60,414 nt of DNA from Bacillus sp. AFS041924 (GCF_002577195.1 NZ_NULG01000018.1:8405-68818); one strand, 5' to 3'; counted from the first letter of the stretch, positions 1 through 9,039 are shown. The notes: generated by a model from the sequence alone, not told the origin. Translations and numbers: made by a program.

Positions 1-140
1 TGCAATCAGTCTGAAAATCATATTTTTGGACTTTGTCCTTCTTATTCCCTGTGAACTTATACCTGTTTTTTATTTGTGTCTAAAATGTGAAATATTACTC
101 AAATGGTTGCCAAACTCTAAAATTAATTGTATTATAAGGG

Positions 141-156
141 TGTGAATTACTTCACA
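141..156. promoter_or_regulatory. Fnr/CRP-type palindromic site
   Basis: TGTGA-ATTACT-TCACA is an exact match to the TGTGA-N6-TCACA consensus bound by Fnr/CRP-family regulators such as B. subtilis Fnr. It lies in AT-rich DNA at the left edge, where no gene is visible to the right on the + strand, so the regulated gene may lie outside the window. A second perfect palindrome (9-bp arms, 2-bp centre) follows at 202-221. The match is seen directly; function is inferred. Confidence 0.45.
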
Positions 157-227
157 AACACAAATACCCCTTTGTCGAACGTGAAAATTTCTCCCATCCC
201 CTTGATGTAAAATTACATCAAAAAAAG

Positions 228-254
228 GACCTAGCGAAAGCTAGGTCTTTTTTT
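228..254. terminator. Bidirectional intrinsic terminator after spxH
   Basis: A perfect 8-bp stem (228-235 with 240-247) closes a GAAA loop and is flanked by A-runs and T-runs on both sides. It can therefore stop the leftward spxH transcript and any rightward transcript entering the window. Confidence 0.85.
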
Positions 255-259
255 GATGC

Positions 260-1135
260 TTAAACAACGTATTGATAATAAGTGTTATCTTTTTGAACAA
301 TTTTCTTAACTTTTCTACGTAAGATTAATTTTTTTAATTCTAACTCCATGCATTGAGAAGATTGCTCATAAATCGTACATAGTTCTCTAATTGTAACGAA
401 TGGTTGAAATTTAATAAATTCAGCTAAGTCAGGAAGTTCTCTTTTTTCTAACTCCTCTTTATTAGTCATTAGTTTTAATATTTTTACATAGGTTTGATAA
501 CTTTCAAAACCAGAAACTTTCAAACCTTCTTCCTCGATATTTTCATTAAAAAATACAACGCTTGGAATTTCAGTGACATGCATTTCTTTCGTAACTTTAA
601 TGTCACATTGCAAAGCTTTAATTGAGTGTGTACTGTTTAAATCTTCAATAAATTCTTTTACATCAATATTTATATCCTTAGCACATTGGATAAGAACTTC
701 TTGTTCTGTAATGTCTAAGTCCATTAAGAAATAATATTCTTGTAACTTCTTTAAATAGTTTACGCCAGCTACCCTACCTTGAAGCTCAGCTGCTTTTAAT
801 GCAACTGCAGAGTAATATGGGTAAAGTTCTTTATTATCAATCCATAGATGATCATCGCATAGGATATCAGACCGACTAGCCGTTTTCTCCCAAACGAATG
901 AAAGCTGTGAAGGCCGTTTATCTAATAGTTTTTTAGTAGTGTAGTATCGATTAACTGGAATATAAGTAGATGAAAAATATTGACCGTATTCTAAGTGAAA
1001 CTTTTTTAACAGTGTACTAAAATCCCAACAATTTCTACAAAGTGGATCTATGAATACATACAATTCAATCGATTTTTTTGTACAATTCTGCTCGGGAAGC
1101 GTGATTGATTCATTTTTATATTGTTTGTCATTCAT
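260..1135 (-). CDS. spxH: ClpXP adaptor protein SpxH (YjbH family)
   Basis: SpxH belongs to the DsbA/thioredoxin-like adaptor family that presents the oxidative-stress regulator Spx to the ClpXP protease in the cytosol. The N-terminal part shows the FIDPLCRNCW segment with a Cys-x-x-Cys pair, followed by a helical insertion and a cis-Pro-like TEIPSVVFF strand typical of thioredoxin folds. The length of about 291 residues fits the family. The preferred start is the ATG at 1135, preceded by AAGGGTGA; an in-frame GTG at 1144 overlaps that ribosome-binding site. It heads the yjb cluster on the opposite strand, as in B. subtilis. The yjbI globin gene that normally sits next to it is absent. Confidence 0.85.
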   Translation of the reverse strand: MNDKQYKNESITLPEQNCTKKSIELYVFIDPLCRNCWDFSTLLKKFHLEYGQYFSSTYIPVNRYYTTKKLLDKRPSQLSFVWEKTASRSDILCDDHLWIDNKELYPYYSAVALKAAELQGRVAGVNYLKKLQEYYFLMDLDITEQEVLIQCAKDINIDVKEFIEDLNSTHSIKALQCDIKVTKEMHVTEIPSVVFFNENIEEEGLKVSGFESYQTYVKILKLMTNKEELEKRELPDLAEFIKFQPFVTIRELCTIYEQSSQCMELELKKLILRRKVKKIVQKDNTYYQYVV

Positions 1136-1995
1136 ATATTTCACCCTTAATGCAATTCATAAGTCCGTACTATAACAGACTTGAAAATTAATTTGTAAGA
1201 TATAACACATTTGTTCTCTAATGGTATTGTAGCAACGGATAGTTAATATTTCAAATATGATGCACTATTTTTAGTTAATCTATTAAAATTTTATTAATTT
1301 ACTTGAGTAAGATGAAAAAATGGGCTGTATTCGATGGAATGATGCTGAGTAGAGGAAATAGGGTCCAGATGAAAAATAGGATTGAGTAATTCGCAAATAA
1401 CAGGTTCTTCTTTGTAATAAACAGGGTTTGTATAAGGTCCAGGTTACAAATAAGTGTGAGTGAAGCGCAAATAACGGGTTTATCTATGCAAATAAACTCA
1501 GAACCGCAAATAAAATTTGAAAATCGCAAATAAAATAGCCAAATCTGCAATTAAAATTTGAGAATCGCAAATAAAAATGGCAATACTGCAATTAAAATTT
1601 GAGAATCGCAAATAAAAATGGCAATACTGCAATTAAAACCTTTGTAATCGCAAATAAGATCATGAAATGCCTATACCCGTATAGGTATTATGACATCAAA
1701 TTTGGTCCAAAGTAGACATTTTCAAATGGTAAACCATCAAAATTTTGAATATGTTTATTCAATCGGTTAAATGGTCGATAGAAATCTGCTTATTTTCGAT
1801 TAAAAGGTGTGTCAAAATCGATTACAAATAAAATATACCCTCTTAAGACGATCACAAGAAACTGTTTGAAAATTCCCAATATTCAACAAGTTCAGAAATA
1901 CAAAAATTACATTCAAAAAGGGCTCTCATATGTCAGATTGGCTGACCTAAGAGAATACCCCAAAGTTTTATATGTAAACAAAAAAGCACTCTTTT
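1136..1995. other. Gene-free stretch with AT-rich repeats
   Basis: No convincing gene is seen in these 860 bases. The left half contains many copies of the 9-mer CGCAAATAA or its near relatives, including the tandem array listed separately. The open frames here lack ribosome-binding sites and have repeat-derived or low-complexity translations. Confidence 0.6.
1505..1655. repeat. 41-bp tandem repeat built on CGCAAATAA / CTGCAATTAA half-units
   Basis: Units starting at 1545, 1586 and 1627 are spaced exactly 41 bp apart. Two full copies are identical and a third is partial. Each unit consists of two related halves of about 20 bp, one starting CTGCAATTAAAA and one CGCAAATAAAA. More diverged half-units extend left to about 1388 (1388, 1470, 1490, 1505, 1524). 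This is an intergenic array with no coding sense. Confidence 0.8.
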
Positions 1996-2577
1996 TTATT
2001 TCCCTTGTTTAACATTAAAAAAACGTCTAATTTTATTTAATGTTTCGCGCTCCGGAATTTGATGATTTTCTAACAGATTGATAAACTGCTGCTTACCAAT
2101 ATTCTCATCAAAAACTTCGAATTCTAACTCATAATCCTCGTGATTTAAATATGTACTATGGTCTAAAACTAAGAGTCCACTTTTATAAGGAAATTCTACT
2201 CTGTTTGTTGTTAATTCACCGATTAAGGCTAAGTTATTTAAGTTTAATTTTTCTTCTTCGATATATTCTTTAACTTCTCCATCTGGAACAACACATGTTT
2301 CGAGCATATTTGATGCTTCAGTTTCATTAATTTTTTGATTAATTTCTAAATGGCCGACAGCTTGGCGAATTTTTAACGTTAAAGTAAATGAAGTCAGCGA
2401 TTTTTTGCGGATTCTTAATGCGCCACCATGTTCTTTGAATGTGAAATCTGGGGTCTCAAAATAATAATTTGTTTGTGAACGGAACTCCGACTCGTTAATT
2501 TGAAAATGGGATTTAAGTTTTTCAAATTCGTTTTTGGTTAATAAGTTTTTAAATTCGATTTCAATTTCTTTAGCCAT
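1996..2577 (-). CDS. yjbK: CYTH domain protein, YjbK family (probable triphosphatase)
   Basis: This 193-residue protein begins with the EIEIEFK signature (the ExExK motif) of CYTH/triphosphate-tunnel enzymes. It has alternating charged strands (RIRKK, FTLTLK, EINQKI, YELEFEV) that would line the tunnel. Known family members bind inorganic triphosphate or nucleotide triphosphates with divalent metal; the precise substrate of YjbK is not settled. It is divergent from yjbL and the start at 2577 has a good spacer to upstream GGAGTT. Its position between spxH and yjbL matches B. subtilis. Confidence 0.85.
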   Translation of the reverse strand: MAKEIEIEFKNLLTKNEFEKLKSHFQINESEFRSQTNYYFETPDFTFKEHGGALRIRKKSLTSFTLTLKIRQAVGHLEINQKINETEASNMLETCVVPDGEVKEYIEEEKLNLNNLALIGELTTNRVEFPYKSGLLVLDHSTYLNHEDYELEFEVFDENIGKQQFINLLENHQIPERETLNKIRRFFNVKQGK

Positions 2578-2701
2578 AATTAACTCCTTATTTTTTAGTT
2601 TGTTATGATTGTGCTAGTCGTCTATTTTCTATTTGATATGTTACAATAGAAATGGTCAAATTTGAATAAAATACATACATTAAAAAGGTTGAGGTTTTAC
2701 G

Positions 2702-3082
2702 ATGAGAAAAATGCTTGAAATAAATGGAATAAATATAAATAATGATGGATTATTTCTATTAATCGATGATGCAAAAATGAATTTAGAACAGTGCTATGAA
2801 GTGGGTACAATGATTGCAGATTCAGACAAAAGTTCACTATTGTATATAATAGAAGAAAATGAGGAGTTTGTATATGTTACAGTTCCTTTTGAGTATTGGT
2901 CGGAATTAAAAAAAGCAATTGATCAAAATTTAAGCGTATTTTTAAAAGTAGGTGAAGAAAATCTTTCACTAAATAATTGGAATGATGAATTAACCTATTT
3001 AATCGAAAATGTTGAAGGTAATTTTAATTACGGAGAAGAGTTCGTTAAGCAGGTACAAAGTGTGTTTATAGAAGAGAAGTAA
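2702..3082 (+). CDS. yjbL: YjbL-like hypothetical protein
   Basis: An acidic 126-residue cytosolic protein without membrane segments or recognised catalytic motif. It is identified mainly by position: it is the first gene of a rightward run yjbL-relQ-nadK-rluD, exactly as in B. subtilis, with only 15 bases before relQ. The AAAAAGGTTGAGG ribosome-binding site precedes the ATG. Function is unknown. Confidence 0.65.
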   Translation: MRKMLEINGININNDGLFLLIDDAKMNLEQCYEVGTMIADSDKSSLLYIIEENEEFVYVTVPFEYWSELKKAIDQNLSVFLKVGEENLSLNNWNDELTYLIENVEGNFNYGEEFVKQVQSVFIEEK

Positions 3083-3097
3083 GTTGGTGGTGATTGG

Positions 3098-3721
3098 ATG
3101 AATGGTCAATGGGAAAGTTTTTTAGCACCTTATGAACAAGCGGTAAGTGAGTTGAAAGTAAAGCTAAAAGGGATTAGAAAGCAGTTTGAAGAATCTAATC
3201 AGCATTCCCCAATTGAGTTTGTAACTGGGAGAGTAAAACCGATTCACAGCATTGTTAATAAGACGATAAGAAAAGGAATTCCATTAGCGAATTTAGAAAC
3301 TGAATTACAAGATATTGCAGGCCTTAGAATGATGTGCCAATTTGTAGAGGATATTAAAAATGTAGTAGAACTTCTTCGTAAACGTAAGGATTTTACAATT
3401 GTAGAAGAGCGTGATTATATTACGAATAAAAAGAAGAGTGGTTATCGTTCTTATCATGTAGTAGTTGAATATCCAGTTCAAACAATTGAAGGGGAACGTA
3501 AAGTTTTAGTTGAAATACAAATTAGAACTCTTGCGATGAATTTTTGGGCAACAATAGAGCATTCTTTAAACTATAAGTATAAGGGACAATATCCAGAAAA
3601 TATTCTTGAACGATTACAAAGGGCAGCTGAAGCAGCATTTCTCCTAGATGAGGAAATGTCTCTAATTAGAGGCGAGATTCAAGAAGCGCAAGCTGAATTT
3701 TCGAATAAAAACGACCAATAA
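3098..3721 (+). CDS. relQ: Small alarmone synthetase RelQ (YjbM, GTP pyrophosphokinase)
   Basis: A single-domain (p)ppGpp synthetase that transfers pyrophosphate from ATP to GDP or GTP during cell-wall and other stress. At 207 residues it has the normal length for the SAS1/RelQ class and lacks the HD hydrolase domain. The synthetase signatures are visible in order: GRVKPIHSI near residue 45, LQDIAGLRMMC (ATP/Mg site), YITNKKKSGYRSYH (G-loop) and VEIQIRTLAMNFWATIEH (catalytic Glu and acceptor site). The C-terminal helix (about 175-207) mediates tetramers in the family. It is followed after 15 bases by nadK, so the two are probably cotranscribed. Confidence 0.92.
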   Translation: MNGQWESFLAPYEQAVSELKVKLKGIRKQFEESNQHSPIEFVTGRVKPIHSIVNKTIRKGIPLANLETELQDIAGLRMMCQFVEDIKNVVELLRKRKDFTIVEERDYITNKKKSGYRSYHVVVEYPVQTIEGERKVLVEIQIRTLAMNFWATIEHSLNYKYKGQYPENILERLQRAAEAAFLLDEEMSLIRGEIQEAQAEFSNKNDQ

Positions 3722-3736
3722 GGGAAGGACGAGAAA

Positions 3737-4531
3737 ATGAATTTCGTAATTATGTCTAAGGGCGACCAAGAGTCCAATGAACTGACGAAACGAATGAGAG
3801 ATTATTTAGAGAGTTTTAATTTTAAGTTTGATGAAAAAGAACCCGAAATTGTCATATCTGTAGGTGGAGATGGGACGTTACTTCATGCATTTCATAATTA
3901 CACTCATCTTCTCGATAAAGTATCTTTCGTAGGAGTTCATACTGGACATCTAGGATTTTACGCTGATTGGGTACCAAGTGAAGTAGAAAAGCTTGTTATT
4001 GCAATCGCGAAGACTCCATTTCAAGTAGTTGAATATCCATTATTGGAAGTGATTATTCGATACAAGGATGGAAGAAAAGAGATGCAAACATTAGCTCTGA
4101 ATGAATGTACGATTAAGGGGCTTGAAGGCACTTTAGTGATTGATGTTGAGATAAAAGGTCAGCATTTTGAGACATTTAGAGGTGACGGTCTTTGCATTTC
4201 TACACCTTCAGGTAGTACTGCATATAATAAAGCACTTGGTGGTGCAATTATTCATCCATCAATTGAAGCGATTCAAATAGCGGAGATGGCATCAATCAAT
4301 AATCGAGTTTTTCGTACAATTGGTTCACCTCTTGTTTTACCTAAGCATCATACTTGTTTACTTAAACCAGTAAGAAACGCAAACTTTCAAATTACTTTAG
4401 ATCATAAAACAATTGTGCATCAAGACGTTAAATCGATTCAATGTCGTGTAGCTCATGAAAAAGTTCGATTTGCACGATTTAGACCATTTCCATTTTGGAA
4501 GCGTGTCGTTGATTCTTTTGTTAAAGAATAA
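3737..4531 (+). CDS. nadK: NAD kinase
   Basis: This enzyme phosphorylates NAD to NADP with ATP or polyphosphate and is the essential source of cellular NADP. The GGDGT motif ([13 protein letters not shown], around residue 43) and the NE/D motif ([10 protein letters not shown], around residue 119) plus the [16 protein letters not shown] stretch are diagnostic. The length of 264 residues matches Bacillus NadK-A. The stop codon overlaps the ATG of the next gene (TAATG), indicating translational coupling in the yjbL-relQ-nadK-rluD operon. Confidence 0.95.
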   Translation: MNFVIMSKGDQESNELTKRMRDYLESFNFKFDEKEPEIVISVGGDGTLLHAFHNYTHLLDKVSFVGVHTGHLGFYADWVPSEVEKLVIAIAKTPFQVVEYPLLEVIIRYKDGRKEMQTLALNECTIKGLEGTLVIDVEIKGQHFETFRGDGLCISTPSGSTAYNKALGGAIIHPSIEAIQIAEMASINNRVFRTIGSPLVLPKHHTCLLKPVRNANFQITLDHKTIVHQDVKSIQCRVAHEKVRFARFRPFPFWKRVVDSFVKE

Positions 4532-5445
4532 TGGTGAAGAAAATGAAGCAGTTTAGTTTATCGTGGGAAGTTAAAAAAGAGCATAATGGTATTTTACTTA
4601 GAGAGTTTCTTAAATTAAAGGAGCTCTCTAAACGTGCTTTAACAGATATCAAATTTCAGGGTGGAAAAATTACAGTAAACGGGGAAGAAAAAACTGTTCG
4701 TACAATTTTAAATGAATTAGATCTTGTACAAATTTATTTTCCAATCGAAAAACCAAGCGAGGAGCTTATAGCTGAACATATTCCGTTTGAAATAGTTTAT
4801 GAGGATGATGCTGTTGTGGTCATTAATAAACCTTACGGAATACCGAGTATACCTTCTAGAGAGCATCCAAATGGTACACTTGCAAATGGTTTATTATATT
4901 ATTATCAATCAATTGGTCTTCAATCTACAATCCATATTGTAACTCGATTAGATAAAGATACTTCTGGATTAATGTTAGTTGCCAAAAATCGTTATATACA
5001 TTATTTATTTTCTAAAAATGAATTAAAAAATGTTCAGAGAAAATACTTGGCGATTGTTCATGGGAAAATGAAAGATTCAAAAGGGATCATTCAAGCTAAG
5101 ATTGCTAGGAAAAGTGATAGTATAATTGAGAGAATGGTTTCGGAAGAAGGACAAGAAGCAATTACACATTATAAAGTACTTTCAGCGACTAAAGACTATT
5201 CAGTTGTTGAACTAGCATTAGAAACAGGCCGAACACATCAAATCCGTGTTCATATGTCTTCTATCGGCCATCCACTAATAGGGGATGACTTATATGGAGG
5301 AAATACTATTGCATTAAAAAGACAAGCGCTCCATAGTTATAAATTATCATTTACGCATCCGATTGATCATTCCGAAAAAAATATTGAAATCGCTTTACCA
5401 GTTGATTTAAAGGCTTTTTTGGAATCGCAAAATGTCAAGAGATAA
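4531..5445 (+). CDS. RluD/RluA-family 23S rRNA pseudouridine synthase (YjbO)
   Basis: The protein isomerises specific uridines in RNA to pseudouridine. It has an N-terminal S4-like RNA-binding stretch (about 15-65) and the RluA catalytic core, with VTRLDKDTSGLMLVAKN holding the catalytic Asp, followed by RKYLAIVHG and the substrate-fold motif ETGRTHQIRVH. At 304 residues it corresponds to B. subtilis YjbO. The exact target uridine cannot be read from sequence. The start overlaps the nadK stop; an ATG four codons on (4543) with GGTGAAG in front is an alternative. Confidence 0.88.
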   Translation: MVKKMKQFSLSWEVKKEHNGILLREFLKLKELSKRALTDIKFQGGKITVNGEEKTVRTILNELDLVQIYFPIEKPSEELIAEHIPFEIVYEDDAVVVINKPYGIPSIPSREHPNGTLANGLLYYYQSIGLQSTIHIVTRLDKDTSGLMLVAKNRYIHYLFSKNELKNVQRKYLAIVHGKMKDSKGIIQAKIARKSDSIIERMVSEEGQEAITHYKVLSATKDYSVVELALETGRTHQIRVHMSSIGHPLIGDDLYGGNTIALKRQALHSYKLSFTHPIDHSEKNIEIALPVDLKAFLESQNVKR

Positions 5446-5580
5446 ATTTGTCTAAATTTTGTATAATTTATTGACAATATATGAATTATAGATTATTTTT
5501 AGTATGTAGTGTTTCTACCATGGGGATGGATGAGACTAATATATTAAGCTGATAAGTGGACGCATACTTAATCAGCAAAA

Positions 5581-5611
5581 AGTAGGTTCCGATCAGAAAC
5601 CTACTTTTTTT
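5581..5611. terminator. Convergent intrinsic terminator
   Basis: AGTAGGTT (5581-5588) pairs with AACCTACT (5598-5605), with a T-run after it and an A-run before it. It lies between the converging rluD-type and prpE genes and can serve both. Confidence 0.85.
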
Positions 5612-5617
5612 ATGTCT

Positions 5618-6376
5618 TTATACTCTGCTCTCATTTTCTTCATAAAAACTAAATTTTTCCTCAATATAAGGCATAGTAGACTGTACTTGAGTATATTTTC
5701 GCTCCGGATACGAAAAGGCAGTTAGTTTACCACCGAAAACAGCACCAGTATCAATATTAATTGTATTATTTAATTCCCTTGGTTCTTTAATGGGAGTATG
5801 ACCATAAACAATTAGTGCTTTCCCTTTGTATTCTTTTGCCCAATCTTTTCTTACAGGCATTCCGTTTGGAAGCACTTCTCCATTAATATCTCCATACAAA
5901 ACGAATGTTTTAACATTATTTGAATGCTTACCAATCATATCCTCTCGTATACCAGCGTGACTAACAACTAAATTGCCATTATCTAGAACATGATAAAGTG
6001 GAGAGCCTTCGTAGAGTTTTTTAAACGATTCTTGATAATGACTTCTCTGTTTACCACTAAGTGATTGCAATTCAGCAACAGTTGTTTCTAGACCATGTAG
6101 AATTTTTACATTACGACCAAGAAAATAACGATAAAGTTTATTACAATGATTCCCAGGTGAATAATGTGCTTTTTTCTGCTTCATGACAAGTGCATAAACT
6201 ACTTTTATTACTGCCAGGGAATTAGGACCCCGGTCTGTTAAGTCACCAACAAAAACTAACTTGCGATTGTCAGGGTGAACAGGAATATCATGTTCCCAAG
6301 AATAACCGAGTTTTTTAGTTAATTTAACAAATTCATCGTAACAACCATGAATATCACCTATAATATCGTATTTCAT
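5618..6376 (-). CDS. prpE: Bis(5'-nucleosyl)-tetraphosphatase PrpE
   Basis: A calcineurin-like metallophosphoesterase that cleaves diadenosine tetraphosphate and related nucleotides. All metal-binding blocks are present: [10 protein letters not shown] at residues 7-16, [10 protein letters not shown] around 44, GNHCNKL around 76, VVSHAGI around 139 and YGHTP around 194. Its 252 residues are close to the B. subtilis enzyme. It sits directly after the yjbO homologue on the opposite strand, the same arrangement as in B. subtilis. In Bacillus the enzyme has also been linked to spore germination. Confidence 0.9.
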   Translation of the reverse strand: MKYDIIGDIHGCYDEFVKLTKKLGYSWEHDIPVHPDNRKLVFVGDLTDRGPNSLAVIKVVYALVMKQKKAHYSPGNHCNKLYRYFLGRNVKILHGLETTVAELQSLSGKQRSHYQESFKKLYEGSPLYHVLDNGNLVVSHAGIREDMIGKHSNNVKTFVLYGDINGEVLPNGMPVRKDWAKEYKGKALIVYGHTPIKEPRELNNTINIDTGAVFGGKLTAFSYPERKYTQVQSTMPYIEEKFSFYEENESRV

Positions 6377-6520
6377 TCTATCAATCCTTTTAAGAATAAT
6401 GGAAACTTCCTATAAATCATGAAGTAATAAAGGTAGTATGCCCAAAAATAGTAGAGCAAAAAGAGTTGATCTCTTATACAGTCCTAAAACTAGATATTAA
6501 AAGATGTGAAACTAAAAATA

Positions 6521-6557
6521 GCAGGGGAAGGATCTTCACTAAATCCTTACTCCTGCC
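6521..6557 (-). terminator. Intrinsic terminator of rodA
   Basis: A hairpin with arms at 6521-6533 and 6544-6557 lies 25 bases beyond the rodA stop. On the minus strand it ends in a short T-rich tail. A longer T-run on the plus side suggests it may be bidirectional. Confidence 0.65.
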
Positions 6558-6581
6558 TTTTTGTTTTTTGTGCTATATTTG

Positions 6582-7742
6582 TCAAAACATATACTTATTC
6601 GTTCTAGATCTAACATTTAGGATAAATCCAACTGCTAGAAGGTTTGTTGCTAGTGAACTTCCTCCATAGCTTACAAATGGTAGAGTGATCCCTGTAATTG
6701 GTAGTAGACCAATTGTCATACCAATATTTTGGAAGATTTGGAAGGTGAACATTCCGACTACACCTGCACAAATATAACTACCAAATTTGTCGTTACTTTC
6801 TAAAGCGATATGAATCATTCGATAAATTAATAAGAAGAATAACGAGATTACTACACTTGCTCCTATGAAACCATATTGTTCACATATTACCGTGAAAATA
6901 AAGTCTGTATGTGGTTCAGGGAAGTATGCTTCACCTTTATGAAATCCTTTACCGGTAAGCATACCTGATCCAGCAGCCATTAATGCTTGAGTAAGCTGGT
7001 AACCTTGAGTTGGGTATTCATATGGTGCTAACCAACCGTAAAATCGGTTTAGTTGGTATTCCTCTAACACATGCGAAGTGAAAAATTCGAAATGATAAAA
7101 GTATAGATAAACCATCATTGATCCAAGGCCGATTGTTAATCCAACTAGTCCAAGGATATAGCGCCAACGAATTCCAGAAACTAAGATCATTGATGCGATA
7201 ATTGCGCACATAACCATTGTATTTCCTAAGTCTGGCTCTTTAGCAATTAATAGTAAAGGTGGTAGGGAAAGACCGAATATTTTACCTAAAAGGATAATAT
7301 CTTCCCTTTTTCCACGAACTGCGTGCATTTCATTGTGTCTTGAAATAACTGTTCCTAAAATGATGATCATAAAAATTTTCATTAGCTCAGAAGGTTGGAA
7401 GTTACCTACACCGGGTATACTGTACCATGCGGTAGCACCTTTAATCGTTTGAGCACCTGGGATATGAAACTCTAATCCAAGAAGTAGGATTAATCCAAAT
7501 CCATACATATACCAAATTACATTTTTATATCGATCAAAATCAATGATCATAATAAAGCCAATTCCAATTAGACCAATGATATACCATTTAATTTGTTGTC
7601 CAGCGAAATTGATGTTTCTTAGATTTGCAGGAAGGCTTGGCATAGCACTAGTAATTGCAAGATAACTTACAGTGGCTATACAAAATAGGATAAATAGTAG
7701 TTTAAAATCAATTTGAAAGGGAGATGTACGGTCTTCCTTCAT
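6582..7742 (-). CDS. rodA: RodA-type SEDS peptidoglycan glycosyltransferase
   Basis: An integral membrane protein of 386 residues with about ten transmembrane helices, belonging to the SEDS family (RodA/FtsW/SpoVE) that polymerises lipid II into glycan strands. The family signatures are present: PSELMK near residue 137, KEPDLG near 165, and the large-loop segment GEAYFPEPHTDFIF near 268. The C-terminal part ends with the family pattern GLLPITGITLPFVSYGGSS. Length and C-terminus favour RodA over FtsW. It has no counterpart at this spot in B. subtilis, so it is an insertion or relocation. The ATG has an AGGTGAGGAA ribosome-binding site. Confidence 0.85.
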   Translation of the reverse strand: MKEDRTSPFQIDFKLLFILFCIATVSYLAITSAMPSLPANLRNINFAGQQIKWYIIGLIGIGFIMIIDFDRYKNVIWYMYGFGLILLLGLEFHIPGAQTIKGATAWYSIPGVGNFQPSELMKIFMIIILGTVISRHNEMHAVRGKREDIILLGKIFGLSLPPLLLIAKEPDLGNTMVMCAIIASMILVSGIRWRYILGLVGLTIGLGSMMVYLYFYHFEFFTSHVLEEYQLNRFYGWLAPYEYPTQGYQLTQALMAAGSGMLTGKGFHKGEAYFPEPHTDFIFTVICEQYGFIGASVVISLFFLLIYRMIHIALESNDKFGSYICAGVVGMFTFQIFQNIGMTIGLLPITGITLPFVSYGGSSLATNLLAVGFILNVRSRTNKYMF

Positions 7743-8051
7743 TTCCTCACCTCTCTAGAATATGTTTTATTAGTATGCTTTTAAATAGGCATTATTAATG
7801 TACGACAATCATCATTATAGTTTATTTTTGCATTTAAAGGAATTAAAAAACTATAAACTCTTTTTAATTAAACTATTATATTTATATTTTTCACTTTAAA
7901 AAAGTATAAATTGGCAGCGAGGCATCGTACTCGACGTGGTAGCCAATTTTAGGATTAAAGTATAAGTGCAACTACGCCTCTGATTTCGCCTAAAAGGTTC
8001 GTCAGTCGACGAGTTTTCTTTATGTGGATAAAGCTATATTTAACTTTACTA
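7743..8051. other. Gene-free stretch with a GC-richer structured segment
   Basis: No gene is seen. Between 7908 and 8025 the sequence becomes clearly GC-richer than its surroundings. AAATTGGC (7908-7915) pairs with GCCAATTT (7942-7949), and CG-rich pieces follow up to 8022. It may be a dispersed extragenic repeat or an RNA structure; nothing here identifies it. Confidence 0.4.
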
Positions 8052-8098
8052 TTTTCAATTCATTGTATTTGTGCTACTATTTTAGTATCTAGTACTAA
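8052..8098 (+). promoter_or_regulatory. fabI promoter with FapR operator
   Basis: The -35-like TTTTCA (8052-8057), a 17-base spacer and an extended -10 TGCTACTAT (8072-8080) form a sigma-A promoter. The near-palindrome TTAGTATCTAGTACTAA (8082-8098) matches the 17-bp FapR operator (TTAGTACCTnnTACTAA type) and covers the expected start point. FapR is the malonyl-CoA-sensing repressor of fatty-acid synthesis genes in Bacillus, so fabI is predicted to be under its control. Confidence 0.8.
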
Positions 8099-8125
8099 TA
8101 ACTAATAATAAAGGAGACTAATGAT

Positions 8126-8896
8126 ATGATTTCATTAAAAGGAAAAACTTTTGTTGTTATGGGCGTTGCGAATTTCCGTAGTATCGCTTGGGGAATTGCA
8201 CAATCATTACATAGCGCTGGAGCAAATTTAATTTTTACATACGCAAATGAAAGATTAGAAAAAGGTGTTCGTGAACTATCTGACTCACTAGAAAATCCAA
8301 ACAATATTCTAGTTCAATGTGATGTAACTAGTGATGAAGATTTAGCTAAATGCTTTGCATCAATTAAAGAGCAAGTAGGCAATATTCATGGTGTAGCACA
8401 CTGTATCGCTTTTGCTAATAAAGAGGATTTAAAAGGTGAGTTTGTAGACACAAGCCGCGATGGGTATTTATTATCTCAAAACATCAGTGCTTACTCATTA
8501 GTAGGTGTAGCACGTGAAGCAAAGCCATTAATGGTTGAAGGTGGAAGCATTGTTACGTTAACTTACTTAGGTGGAGAGCGTGTAATGCAAAACTATAACT
8601 TAATGGGTGTATCTAAAGCAGCTTTAGAAGCTTCTGTACGTTATTTAGCAAACGACTTAGGGAAATATAATATTCGCGTTAACTCAATTTCTGCAGGGCC
8701 AATCCGTACGCTTTCTGCAAAAGGCGTTGGCGACTTTAATACAATCTTAAAAGAGATTGAAGAAAAAGCTCCATTACGTAGAAATGTTACGCAAGAAGAA
8801 GTAGGAGATTCTGCTTTATTCTTATTTAGTGATCTAGCAAGGGGTATTACTGGAGAAAACATTCATGTTGACTCAGGATACCATATAATGGGATAA
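8126..8896 (+). CDS. fabI: Enoyl-[acyl-carrier-protein] reductase FabI
   Basis: FabI catalyses the last reductive step of each type II fatty-acid elongation cycle using NAD(P)H. This 256-residue short-chain dehydrogenase shows the divergent nucleotide-binding motif GVANFRSIAWGIA (13-25), Tyr147 in LTYLGG, and the catalytic Tyr157-x6-Lys164 pair in YNLMGVSK. SAGPIRTLSAKG and the GENIHVDSGYHIMG end are family-typical. AAGGAG lies 9 bases before the ATG. It is monocistronic, with a FapR operator upstream and a strong terminator behind, matching B. subtilis fabI (yjbW) next to cotO. Confidence 0.95.
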   Translation: MISLKGKTFVVMGVANFRSIAWGIAQSLHSAGANLIFTYANERLEKGVRELSDSLENPNNILVQCDVTSDEDLAKCFASIKEQVGNIHGVAHCIAFANKEDLKGEFVDTSRDGYLLSQNISAYSLVGVAREAKPLMVEGGSIVTLTYLGGERVMQNYNLMGVSKAALEASVRYLANDLGKYNIRVNSISAGPIRTLSAKGVGDFNTILKEIEEKAPLRRNVTQEEVGDSALFLFSDLARGITGENIHVDSGYHIMG

Positions 8897-8912
8897 GATG
8901 TTCAAGGATGAA

Positions 8913-8942
8913 TAGAAGCCTCTACAGGGGCTTCTATTTTTT
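8913..8942 (+). terminator. fabI terminator
   Basis: TAGAAGCC (8913-8920) pairs with GGCTTCTA (8929-8936) and is followed by a T-run. Confidence 0.85.
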
Positions 8943-8966
8943 AGGTAATAAATAATCGTGTCCAAC

Positions 8967-9011
8967 AAAAAAAGTACCTTTTTATGATGTTCATAAATGG
9001 GTACTTTTTTT
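8967..9011 (-). terminator. Terminator of the downstream minus-strand coat gene
   Basis: The A-rich arm 8967-8978 pairs with 9000-9010 around a partly paired loop. The plus-strand A-run becomes a T-run on the minus strand, placing it 30 bases after the end of the gene at 9040. Confidence 0.75.
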
Positions 9012-9039
9012 AAATGTGGTATTTTAATTTTATCGATTC

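Noticed and set aside
1299-1550. Open frame of 83 codons on the minus strand
   Set aside because: It reads through the repeat array, has no ribosome-binding site and gives a low-complexity hydrophobic translation.
1300-1680. CRISPR array
   Set aside because: The repeats are directly adjacent without unique spacers of constant length, and no cas genes are seen.
1809-2012. Open frame of 67 codons on the plus strand
   Set aside because: It overlaps the end of yjbK, lacks a ribosome-binding site and matches no family.
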